Part shown: piece after piece, positions 43,769-52,230 of the stretch
How the letters are laid out: every line of letters starts with the position of its first letter
How positions within the stretch are numbered: position 1 is the stretch's first letter
Source of the DNA: Paulinella micropora
Lineage: Eukaryota > Cercozoa > Imbricatea > Euglyphida > Paulinellidae
Direction of reading: 5' to 3'
Assembly (NCBI GenBank): GCA_019918135.1
Contig: WBZZ01006421.1
Coordinates: 1 to 64,000, forward strand
DNA length: 64,000 nt
Made by a program: the position numbers and the translations under genes
The notes under the pieces: model-generated
The model's input: only the letters and a program-made list of their open reading frames with translations
Told to the model about the DNA's origin: nothing
Databases searched by the model: none

Positions 43769-43815
43769 GCGGGCGGGAAATGTTTGGTAGCTTAAAATGT
43801 ATTCCCGCCCGCCCA
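43769..43815. repeat. GGGCGGGAAAT palindrome, single
   Basis: CGGCGGGCGGGAAATG, about 15 bases of loop, then ATTCCCGCCCGCCC. Same arms as in the two arrays, here as one isolated copy upstream of a gene, followed by a C run. Confidence 0.7.
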
Positions 43816-43934
43816 GCTTTCCCCCTACCTCCCCCCCCCCCCCTCTCGTCGTTCCCTCGGCATTACGAAAAGTGCAAGCACATACGGGGAGGGGAGGGGG
43901 GGAATTTTGGAGAAAGAGAGAGAGAGGCCCCTTG

Positions 43935-45089
43935 TCACTTCTTCTGTTTTTTGTGTCCGAGGCCGGCGCCGCATTGCTTGCAGTGTGCGACAACATCCTG
44001 AGCAAAACCAGCTGCTAGCACGCCCGGCAGGCCATCACGTATCCCAATAGCGCTCGCTATCTGCTGGACGACGCCTGGCTCGCGGACCCCGTTTAACCCT
44101 GGCGAGGCGGCCCAGATATCCCGCAGTAGCTCTTGGAGCTGCCCAACCACGCCTTGCACTTGTGCCGACGCGGTGGACAGGTTTTTGAGCAGGGCAATGA
44201 GCACTCTCGTCCGGTAGTAACCGAGCCATTGAAACCACGCTAGCAAAGTGCCGCGGGTATCCAACTCTTGCAGCCAGGCATCTGGGATGTCTGCCGCTTG
44301 TAGCAGCGGACTTAGCTTCTCTGGCAAAATCGTAAGACTGGTAGAAAGTATTTCTTTGTGATCGGCCTCGACGAACAGGGGGCGGTGCCCCGCAAATTGC
44401 AATTCTTGGTCTAACTCCATCACGGCCTCAACTACGCTCTTGGTCGACAAGTTCCTGGGTTCCTCCGTAATTAGTGTAGTCAAGGCTCGCGAGAGCAGAT
44501 GACATTTTTGTTGGTTATCGGAGGAGGAAGGCCTCCTGCCTTTTGCGGGTCCCCACACACGTCTTTCCGCCATTGGTACACCACCACCACTTGTCGGGAA
44601 TGGACCACCTGTAGGATAAGGCCAGCTGACACGCAACGTAACATGGCATTGAGCGTCGACCACTTCACCATTACGATTGTACTTTATTCGCTTGGTGAGA
44701 TACGTAGTTACTTCGTCCCCGTTTTCCTCGGTTGTCAAGCGCCGATCTTCGTTCGTCAAGGTATGCAGAAACATCCTTTGTTTTTCTATTCCGTCTTCTA
44801 GCCAATCGGCTAGCATGTCGGGGTCCTTGGTGGTCATCCTCGTTTCGTTCAGTGACAATAAATCAGGCATAAGACATAGCTTGGGAGATCTTTCCCGGCT
44901 GAGCGTCTCAACCCCGATCGCTTGTCCGATCGCGGCTATCCCCTTACGCACGGTACTCGCGGGCACTTGGTACTTGTGCTTCGTTGGTACAACTCGTGGT
45001 TTCTGCCAGACAGCTCCTTTCTCCTGCTCTGCCTCCTTCAGCTCGTACCACTTCACCGTGACCTCCACACTCTCGCTGTCGGTAGCCAT
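43935..45089 (-). CDS. Unknown protein, 384 aa
   Basis: An intact frame from ATG 45089 (MATDSESVEVTVKWYEL). Mixed helix and strand, with a charged, Thr-rich region (about residues 90-140) and a Gly/Pro/Ser loop (YPTGGPFPTSGGGVP). The C-terminal part is Leu-rich and helical. Two Cys pairs near the end (CKQCGAGLGHK) form a possible zinc knuckle. No family recognised and no signal peptide. It is tail to tail with nothing nearby; its 3' end meets a GA tract. Unbroken, with moderate GC, so closer in texture to the AT-richer class of genes. Confidence 0.7.
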   Translation of the reverse strand: MATDSESVEVTVKWYELKEAEQEKGAVWQKPRVVPTKHKYQVPASTVRKGIAAIGQAIGVETLSRERSPKLCLMPDLLSLNETRMTTKDPDMLADWLEDGIEKQRMFLHTLTNEDRRLTTEENGDEVTTYLTKRIKYNRNGEVVDAQCHVTLRVSWPYPTGGPFPTSGGGVPMAERRVWGPAKGRRPSSSDNQQKCHLLSRALTTLITEEPRNLSTKSVVEAVMELDQELQFAGHRPLFVEADHKEILSTSLTILPEKLSPLLQAADIPDAWLQELDTRGTLLAWFQWLGYYRTRVLIALLKNLSTASAQVQGVVGQLQELLRDIWAASPGLNGVREPGVVQQIASAIGIRDGLPGVLAAGFAQDVVAHCKQCGAGLGHKKQKK

Positions 45090-45235
45090 GCGCTGGTTCG
45101 CCACAGGATTTTTTTTTATTGTAACTTTGCTTCTTAACTAACGACATTTCTAAGAGCTAACAAGATTTTCTTTCTGAACGAGAAAAAGAAGAAAGGGAGG
45201 GACCTAAAGAGAAAAAGAGCAAGAGAAAGAAAGGT

Positions 45236-45330
45236 GGGGGGGGGGGGGGCGTCGGCCGCGCCCGTCATTGCCGCGGAATTCGAACAGCGCGGACGCCACG
45301 TGTTCCATTCCGAATGTGGTGTAGAACGGC
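45236..45330 (-). pseudogene. 5' end copy of the 42.8-43.5 kb gene
   Basis: The minus-strand translation reads MEHVASALFEFRGNDG, matching MEHVASALVPFEFRGNDG of the intact gene, with similar upstream bases (ACGGCTTTTTTAC versus ACGGCTTTTACAA). Only the start of the gene is present. It is flanked by G-run spacer. Confidence 0.75.
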
Positions 45331-45559
45331 TTTTTTACAAAACAAGAAATCGGTGGTGGACTGGTTCTTTTTTTGGGGGGGGTTGGGGGAGGGGACGCGG
45401 CCGCCTTTCTTTTCGCCAGGCTCCTTTTTTTTAACCGACCCTCCCTCCCTCCCTCCTTCCCTTTTTTGCCCGAGCGTTCTTTAACCGGTGTCCCCTCCCC
45501 CACCCTCTCCCCCTCCCGCTTTCTTCCTTCTCTCCACGAAGGAGAGGGCGCGCGGTGAA

Positions 45560-45665
45560 GGTTGGGCGGGCGGGAACACACATTTTTCAGCTTTGTTTTG
45601 GCAAGGCTTGTTTCCCCCGCCCGCCCACGTTTCCCTAGCCCATAAATGTTTTCCCGCCCGCCAAC
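45560..45665. repeat. GGGCGGGCGGGAA palindrome cluster
   Basis: A GGGCGGGCGGGAACACAC arm, then about 45 bases on, TTTCCCCCGCCCGCCCACG, then a second TTTTCCCGCCCGCC. The core matches the hr-like arrays. It stands upstream of the gene at 45761. Confidence 0.75.
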
Positions 45666-45760
45666 CCCGCCCCAGAGTATTCGGAGCCTTAGTTTTTTTG
45701 CGGGCGCCCTATCCAACTTAATTCTGGCGCGGGCTTTTTTTTCCAAAAAAAAGACCGCAG

Positions 45761-46885
45761 ATGTCCGAAGGAAAGGCGTTGCTGCGGAAAACCTCGGAGT
45801 ATAACGACTACTTTTGGAATATTATTGTGTACGAGCTCGTGTTTGCCGAGGGTGTCAGGGCAATTCTTTCTAAGTTTCGCTTTGATTTTGAAAAGGAGCT
45901 TTTAGGCGTGGCTCTTAACTGTGCCAATGCAAAGATTCCAGGTTTTTGTGGCAGTTCCATTGAAAACGATCGAGAGCTTGATGATTATCTCTACAGGCAT
46001 TTTCAGAATTTACAAGATTTTAATGGCTACCAAACGCTAGTGAGCGAGATTAGCGGCCGCAAGAGCCAAACAATCAGCGACTTTTTGACCAACAAAGTCC
46101 AGCACGAAGATTGGAAAAAAGAGGCTCATGCTTGGGTCACCCGTAGGCTTCAGCAGTTTCTAGAGGGCTTTGCAAATCTGGCAACTTTTCCAGAGGACCG
46201 AAAGAAAATATTCCAAAAAGAAATGTGCGAAGCACTCCGGGCCTCATACGACAAGCAAAACATTAAGTCGGTCGTGGCCGCCTGTTCCGGTCTTATGGAC
46301 GCGTTGTGGAATGAGGACAAGCTGTATTACGGGCATGCACATTTGTTCGTCCTGCGTTGCCAGCCGCGGGGCCACATCTGGTGGCACCCCGACAACGTCC
46401 TGGGAACTTCTTCGTCGGGGGGAGATGACAACCGGGCGGCCCAGCTGCGCCAAAGCTACAGGGATCCGTCCGTGGCCGATCGTGATTGGGTCTTTGCTGG
46501 TAGCATCAGGAGGCATAGCGCCGTGTGGCATGGCAGATCGCTGCTTGACAGCAAGTCTAATTTCGGCGTGCTCATGTTCGAGCAACTAGAGCAATACCTT
46601 GTAAAACAAAATCAGGCTTTGTATGGTCTGTACATACCTCTGGCCATCCTTGGCTCCATGAAGAGTATCCTGAGCCAGCAATTTGGCGGCAGAGCGTTAT
46701 TGGCAAGCGAATTCTTAGACTACGATAAGGCTACGTTCTTTATCTCCAAGCTGACTATTCTTTCTGAACCACGGGCGAGCGGGTACGACTTTGTGCGTGG
46801 GATCCGGGGCGCAATCTTGTTTCCCAAGGGTCTAGCGCTGTACCGTGAATTTCAGACCGCGCGAAAGGCGGCAGGCGAAATTTGA
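45761..46885 (+). CDS. Unknown helical protein, 374 aa
   Basis: An intact frame from ATG 45761 (MSEGKALLRKTSEYNDY). Helical and Lys/Glu-rich with aromatic residues, no signal or membrane segment. Around residues 185-200 it reads LWNEDKLYYGHAHLFVL, and further on VWHGRSLLDSKSNFGVLM. The segment GHAHLFVLRCQPRGHIWWHP contains closely spaced His and Trp residues and might mark an active or binding site, but no known motif is complete. AT-richer than the surrounding DNA, similar to the gene at 24.6 kb. A hairpin-type GCCCGCC arm follows near 46937. Confidence 0.75.
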   Translation: MSEGKALLRKTSEYNDYFWNIIVYELVFAEGVRAILSKFRFDFEKELLGVALNCANAKIPGFCGSSIENDRELDDYLYRHFQNLQDFNGYQTLVSEISGRKSQTISDFLTNKVQHEDWKKEAHAWVTRRLQQFLEGFANLATFPEDRKKIFQKEMCEALRASYDKQNIKSVVAACSGLMDALWNEDKLYYGHAHLFVLRCQPRGHIWWHPDNVLGTSSSGGDDNRAAQLRQSYRDPSVADRDWVFAGSIRRHSAVWHGRSLLDSKSNFGVLMFEQLEQYLVKQNQALYGLYIPLAILGSMKSILSQQFGGRALLASEFLDYDKATFFISKLTILSEPRASGYDFVRGIRGAILFPKGLALYREFQTARKAAGEI

Positions 46886-47227
46886 ACAGGCGGCTTTTCT
46901 GGGAAACATTTTGCAAGCGAAGAAAAATGCTTCTCCCCGCCCGCCAACGTCCAGACATTAGCTAAGCACAAAAAAAAGTTTTCCTACCCCGCCTGCCTTC
47001 GCCCCCCCCCCCCCTCACTAGAATGCCCTGGTGCGGCCTCCTTTCTTTCTTTGTTTCCCAACAAAGGTATTTAATAAACTTGTCTGCCTCACTCTTCGAG
47101 GCGAGCCCGTTTGTGGGGGGGGGGGGGCGCCATGCACAAAAGACGCCCGTGGCACCGCGCGCGTTACTTCTTTTCTGTAACTCGATCGCGCGACCTTGGT
47201 CTTCGTATTTACGAACTTGTCTGTCTC

Positions 47228-47633
47228 TCAGCCAGGCTCGCCTTCATGCTCCTTTTTATTAGCGGGTCGTCTTTCCAAGCCGCCCCCGTCGTGCAGAATA
47301 TCGCGCAGCAGCAGCGCCAGGTCAGGCTCTAGCCGGGGCCTGGCACTGGTCACCAAGAATTTCAGGTCGTCTTCGGTCAGCCGCAGCAGGCCCGCGCGAT
47401 CGCGGTATTGCAAGGCGCAGCACCGTGGCCAGCGCGGGCCCCCGCACGCCCTGCGCCTCGAGCTCCGTCCGCAGCCAGCGCTGGGCCTCTGCTCGCGCAG
47501 GAAACCTCGGCGCCGCGATTGGCGAACGTTGCGCTACTGCTACAGACGGTACTAGGCCCTTGGGCTCCTCGGTCCGTGCCGCCCAGCCGGCCAACAAGCC
47601 CTGGAAGCCGGGTGAGGAATTTGCTGTCGCCAT
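47228..47633 (-). pseudogene. Small unknown protein, interrupted
   Basis: From ATG 47633 (MATANSSPGFQGLLAG) a short Ala/Arg/Leu-rich frame; its later part reads LTEDDLKFLVTSARPRL and DLALLLRDIL. About 130 codons in two pieces (about one break). No family recognised; too short for a firm call. Left of it lies a C-run spacer, 46,886-47,227, with a lone CCCGCCCGCC arm. Confidence 0.4.
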
Positions 47634-47917
47634 GGCAAGGCACAGTCAATAAAAAAAATAGCTAAGCTCTTGAAAGGGTGTTGTTCCCCCCCCCCCCCCC
47701 GCTTTTCTTTCCCCCTGCAATATCAAGAAAAAAGCCCAACACAAAACCCCCGGCCAGCCCCCCCCCCGCCGCGTGACCATTGCATGTTGCAATCAAGCGG
47801 CCCCCCCCTCAGCTACTTGGCCACAATTCTCCGCCATGTCCCCCCCTCCCCCCACTCTCCAAATCTACACGTTGTTTTTTTTACTGAGAACCAAAACTGA
47901 GTTGCGTATTGAAAGGT

Positions 47918-49492
47918 TTACACAAGGTACTTCACTGGCAGGCCCCTGGCCAAGAAGAAGGCCTCAGCCTGCGCGTCGCCATTTCGTGCTTGTCTCAACA
48001 TTTCTGTACGCAACGAATGTTCTGCGCCGTCTTTGTGCACCAGCCCGTGCGGCTCATCGAGCGAATACAGAAACACATCATGTCCCAGAACTTCTTCGCC
48101 CAGCGTAGTCTCGAGCTCCATGTCTCTAGCCAAGTCCGCGTCATCTTCGTTGCCAGCCACTTGCGCAAAGAATTTGTTCTTGGCCACGAGGTACAAAAAC
48201 AAATGCGCGAGAGGCAATTGGGTGGAGTTTTGGTTTCGATGCGGGAGTCTCCTGCAAACTATCCGCACGATCTCGCTATAGATTTGGGTACCGTTGACCG
48301 CCTGGAAACGAGCTAAGGCACCAGGCGCGGGACGCAGAATCTCTGCGACCGCCTGCCGCAACGCTTCGATTGCTTCGTCATTGGCTTGCTGCCAGACTTC
48401 AGGCTCGATATCCTCTTCTGGTTCCTCTGTGTTGAGGTACTGGTCGCGTACGTTCTTGGTATAGGATGTGATAGCACGAGCTAGCCGTTCAACGAAAACT
48501 CTAGCTTGTTCAGTCATCAGCCGAGACCAACGCGGGTCTCCCTTGCAGGTCGAGCCAGGCGGGTAGTCGTTGCTGCCGCTCTCGCTAGCATCCTCCGCCG
48601 AGAACACTGGCACCGCGCCCAACAACAGCTTGCGGCGCTTGGCAGCCTTCTCTTCCTGCAAACTCGTGATGAGTTGCTGCTGCTTCAAGGCCACGTCCGC
48701 CAGCGCCAGCCGAGCAGACTGCTCCTCGAGCCGAGCTGTCTGCTGCTCGATGATCCTCGAGTTGGCCTCGAGCAGTTTATCTTTCATCTCCACCATCGTG
48801 CCCAGCTGCGCGACCATGGTCTTGAGGGCTACCGTGTTCGAGTCGCCAAAGCCAGCCAGGCCTGCGCGCATCAGATCGCGGACGTCTGTGGGCAGTTCTT
48901 GCCTGCGTACTGGCAAGGCTTTCTCGAGTGCCTCGTCGCCCGCCGCCGCTCTTGTTGCGATCCGGGCCATTTCTTCGCGCAGCTTCTTGCATCTCGGGTG
49001 CTCGAGGTGACTCAACATTGTCAGCAGGCCCTTGAAGGTCGTGCACTGTGCAGCCCGGCGCTCGCCCTCCTTGACCTCCTGCGCCGGTGCCACCTCACGC
49101 TCGTCGGCCCGTGCGGCCCGCCGCGGAAACGCGAAAAACTTCACGGGAAAATCAAACGTATTTTCCTGGTGGCACTCCTGACCACTATTTGTCTGGGCAT
49201 CGATGGGTCGCCGGGCGGACCGGCCTAACTTTAGTGCCACCTTGAGCCACTTTGTTCTGGCAGAATTTTCAGAACAGTCCGTGAAGGCGCAAATGGCATC
49301 GGAAATGCAAAAGAAACCGTCCTGACTGCGCCGGATGTTGGCGAAATCTGCTGGTCCCATGCCCATGAGCAATTCAGCTTCTCGCAAGACATTAGATGGG
49401 TCAGCGCCTCCAACAGCGCTGGCTTCGTCATCAGGGGGCGCCGCCACGGAAGCCACGGCGGTAGGTGCAGCGGGAACTAGTTCTGTCTGCAT
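47918..49492 (-). CDS. Family member A: shared N domain plus coiled coil, 524 aa
   Basis: An intact frame from ATG 49492. Residues about 30-90 contain LREAELLMGMGPADFANIRR, then GFFCISDAICAFTDCSENSAR. This pattern resembles the N-terminal DNA-binding domains of BRO, KilA-N and MSV199 type proteins that many large DNA viruses carry (DFxxIRxxxxGxFxIxDxIxxFTxC), but I make that link by pattern only. After it come a Cys/Arg region, then a coiled coil (about residues 235-290, QTARLEEQSARLALADVALK), then a helical C terminus. The related gene at 50425-51720 shares the N-terminal block but has an HNH tail. An in-frame GTG 11 codons upstream is conserved in both copies. Confidence 0.8.
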   Translation of the reverse strand: MQTELVPAAPTAVASVAAPPDDEASAVGGADPSNVLREAELLMGMGPADFANIRRSQDGFFCISDAICAFTDCSENSARTKWLKVALKLGRSARRPIDAQTNSGQECHQENTFDFPVKFFAFPRRAARADEREVAPAQEVKEGERRAAQCTTFKGLLTMLSHLEHPRCKKLREEMARIATRAAAGDEALEKALPVRRQELPTDVRDLMRAGLAGFGDSNTVALKTMVAQLGTMVEMKDKLLEANSRIIEQQTARLEEQSARLALADVALKQQQLITSLQEEKAAKRRKLLLGAVPVFSAEDASESGSNDYPPGSTCKGDPRWSRLMTEQARVFVERLARAITSYTKNVRDQYLNTEEPEEDIEPEVWQQANDEAIEALRQAVAEILRPAPGALARFQAVNGTQIYSEIVRIVCRRLPHRNQNSTQLPLAHLFLYLVAKNKFFAQVAGNEDDADLARDMELETTLGEEVLGHDVFLYSLDEPHGLVHKDGAEHSLRTEMLRQARNGDAQAEAFFLARGLPVKYLV

Positions 49493-49916
49493 GTAGCGGT
49501 CTTGGGTTTTGTTTTTGTTGGCCACGCCTTTTTATGAGTTGGACTGGTTTTGTAGGTGATTCTTTTTTTTTCGATCTTCTCTGCGCATTCCCTTTACAAC
49601 TCCCCCCCCCCCCCCCCGGCCCTCGCTCAGACTCCTTTCAGCTCCTTTCCTGCCGGTCGGCCCCCCTCTCCATTTCTGTGGCAGGCAGAGTACGGACGGG
49701 AGGGAGGGGGGGGGGGGAACAAAAAGGGTAGTCAATGTGACGGGGGGGGGCCGGGCGGGGAAAAAAAGAAGCCTCCCGCTCCCTGTCCTTTCTGCCTGGC
49801 TTCTTTTTTAAACCTTTCCGGGCCAGCAGACCGTCGTGCCTATTTGGAGGAAAGGAGCAGTGCACGCAAAAACAAAGAGACGACGAGGAGTTTATCGGAC
49901 CAGCTGAACCAAAGTA
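49493..49916. repeat. Duplicated divergent promoter region, copy 1
   Basis: From the family gene start rightward, GTGGCACGCCTTTTTATGA-type and TTGGACTGGTTTTGTAGG blocks, a C run, CGGCCCTCGCTCAGACT and CAGCTCCTTTCCTG appear in the same order as at 51725-52230. A second shared part (gggcggggaaa; ttgcctggc; cctttcc) precedes a plus-strand gene start in both. It is therefore a duplicated two-way control region. Confidence 0.8.
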
Positions 49917-50110
49917 TGGAGGCAGCGGAAAGCGACAGAGCAGGGCGGAGCTCCTCCGCCGTCGGCAGGAGTCCCGTTTCTCTACAGCGGCCCCAAACCC
50001 CGCCCGCGCGTGAAAGGCCGAGTTGCAGTTTCGTGCTTGCCTAAGCCTTTCTGTACGCAAATCAAAACTCGGGACATGTCGACGGCAAGACAGAGGCCTA
50101 CTCAAAAGAA
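49917..50110. pseudogene. Remnants of two family genes back to back
   Basis: On the plus strand the stretch starting ATG 49917 (MEAAESDRAGRSSSA) matches the 5' part of the gene at 52.2 kb. On the minus strand about 50005-50075 reads FDLRTERLRQARN, close to the 3' end of family member A (SLRTEMLRQARN). So an older gene between them has been lost and only its ends remain. Both pieces are fragments. Confidence 0.6.
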
Positions 50111-50424
50111 AATCTGCGGAGGGGATTGTAAAAGGGGCCCAAGACAGTTCTTTTTCTAAAAAATTAATTTATTTAATTAGCAGCTGACAACCGTCTGTAC
50201 ACGCATTTCTTTGCTTCTCTTGTTGCAGAGACTTAGTTCTAATTAATTTTTTGAGCGCCTGGTCGACAAAATGTCTACATTTCCTCTAGGTCATCCAACG
50301 ATATTTCATTTGTATACTTCTTTTTGATGTACTTGGCAAAAAGAATGGAGGTGCGTGCTGCTGTGCGACCTGCAAACACAGCAGACTGAGCATTAGCCAA
50401 CAAAAAAGGAGGTATACAAGCGAA

Positions 50425-51720
50425 CTAGTTACCAATGTACTGGGCCTTGGCTGGCATCCACCACGATGCAAATTTTTGATTGAAAATTTCGGGCATCAAA
50501 GCGTAGTTTCGCGGGTGATCGGCTCCACCGAGCGAATCAGGGATTACGTGATCCACGTGGAACGGGACCTTGCGCACGCCGTCCTTGTCGAAATATTCAC
50601 GAAAGTAGATGCTTCTCCGGTGTTCAAAGACCCAGGCACGCACTTGTGCCCTCGTCATGAAATGTTTGGTGTTGGTCAGCGGCTTGATAAAGCCGAGGTA
50701 CACGGGCTCGGGCTCGATCTCGTGCGCTGGGTGAATCTTGCGCATCTCCGTAATCATCTGCTCCAAGTACTTCTTGCAGTTGGAAGGCGTGATGTCGCTG
50801 CCATCCCAATCGATCTCCTGTGGCTTAGGCGTGCTTACGTGTGGCTGCGGCAAAGCCACAGGCTTGGCAACGCTTGAAATAGGTTTGATTGTTGCTTGTG
50901 GCGGCGATAGCGTAGTGCACTTTGTCGCAGGCTCCTGTGCAAGCTCGGACGGATGTTCGAACCCTGGCTGTTGTACTGGTTGTGATTTTTCTGCTGCACT
51001 ATCAAGCGACACCGCGGGCTTGGGGTTGCCCTCGGTAGGTGTGCTTGTAGCTTGTGGCGCCGACAGCTTGAGGCGCTTTGCCGCAGGTTCCTCAACAAGC
51101 TTGGACCTTTCTGGCTGCTGCTGGGATCCTGCCCGTTGAACCTTTTTACGGGGTGTCTTTGCCTCTCCAAGCGAAGCCGATAAGGATGCAGCGAGCGATG
51201 TTGCGAACACAGCGTTCCCTGCTGTCGCGCGTAGTGATGGGGCGATCATTGCAGCACGAAGTTCCTTCGAACGTACATGATCCAGGTTTGTCAATATGAT
51301 TATCAGATCTTTTAACCTTACACACGGTGTTGCTCGCGGACATCCCTTCTCTACTTCCTTTACTTCATGAGAAGACGTGCGCCGATTGCATTTAGTTCTA
51401 AGGGGAAAAGCAAAATACTTCACTTCCAAACATTGAGTTTCCTTCACCCTCGAAATATTGTCCTCTATCTGGTACCACTTCTTTCTGGCAGCACCCTGGT
51501 CGCACTCGGTGAACTTTGCGATCCCGTCGAAAATAGAAAACAGGCCACTTGGAGCTTGCCGAATGCTGGCAAAGTCGTCCGGGCTGATCTTCATGAGCAA
51601 TTCGCTTTCATCTAGAACATTTCTTGGATCGCCACTGTCAGTTGCAGCAATAGACCCCACCGCTATGGCCGTTGTCATGGGATCAGCGGGAACTACTTCT
51701 TGTGTCGCTTGCTTGTCCAT
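50425..51720 (-). CDS. Family member B: shared N domain plus HNH nuclease, 431 aa
   Basis: An intact frame from ATG 51720. The N-terminal domain matches member A (LDESELLMKISPDDFASIRQ then GLFSIFDGIAKFTECDQ). The middle is a disordered Pro/Ser/Lys linker with repeated KL(S/K)APQAT-type units. The C terminus contains VPFHVDHVIPDSLGGADHPR, then NYALMPEIFNQKF, which is the HNH endonuclease pattern (H-DH, then N, then N-x-K). HNH domains cut DNA, often in homing endonucleases, phage packaging or defence. A DNA-binding N domain joined to an HNH tail suggests a site-directed nuclease. The HNH His, Asp and Asn all appear present. Confidence 0.75.
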   Translation of the reverse strand: MDKQATQEVVPADPMTTAIAVGSIAATDSGDPRNVLDESELLMKISPDDFASIRQAPSGLFSIFDGIAKFTECDQGAARKKWYQIEDNISRVKETQCLEVKYFAFPLRTKCNRRTSSHEVKEVEKGCPRATPCVRLKDLIIILTNLDHVRSKELRAAMIAPSLRATAGNAVFATSLAASLSASLGEAKTPRKKVQRAGSQQQPERSKLVEEPAAKRLKLSAPQATSTPTEGNPKPAVSLDSAAEKSQPVQQPGFEHPSELAQEPATKCTTLSPPQATIKPISSVAKPVALPQPHVSTPKPQEIDWDGSDITPSNCKKYLEQMITEMRKIHPAHEIEPEPVYLGFIKPLTNTKHFMTRAQVRAWVFEHRRSIYFREYFDKDGVRKVPFHVDHVIPDSLGGADHPRNYALMPEIFNQKFASWWMPAKAQYIGN

Positions 51721-51724
51721 CTGA

Positions 51725-52230
51725 TGAGCTCGGCTCGCTTTGTTTTTTTGTGCCACGCCTTTTATGAGTTGGACTGGTTTTGTAGGTGATTCTTTTTTTT
51801 GGAAGTATGCGCATTCCCCCCCTCCCTTACAACTCCCCCCCCCCCCCCCTCCCGGCCCTCGCTCAGACTAGTTCAGCTCCTTTCCTGACGTTCGGCCCCC
51901 CCCTTTCCCGATCCCTGCAAACATGGGGAAGGGGGGAGGGCCATGAACAAAATTCCAAAAAAAGAATCGCTGCCAACCCGAGCTAGGCGGGGGGAGGCGC
52001 GGCCAAACAAAGAGGGGGGGGGGGGGAAAGGCAGCCAAATTCCGACGGGGGGAAAACTGCCGGGCGGGGGGGACAGTCTCCCACTTCCTATCTTTTTTTT
52101 TGCCTGGCTGTCTTTTTAAGCTTTCTGAGCCGGCCGGCCGTTCTGCTTTTTTTTGGGGGAGAGGAAAAAGGAGCAGCGCACAAAAAAAATCTCTGACCGG
52201 AACTGGACCAGCGGGGAAAGGAGGACCGAA
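51725..52230. repeat. Duplicated divergent promoter region, copy 2
   Basis: Same block order as at 49493-49916: ATGAGTTGGACTGG, TTTTGTAGGTGATTC, a C run, CGGCCCTCGCTCAGACT, AGCTCCTTTCCTGAC, then a second part near 52060-52130. It lies between member B and the plus-strand gene starting near 52.2 kb. The copies differ by indels and substitutions. Confidence 0.8.
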
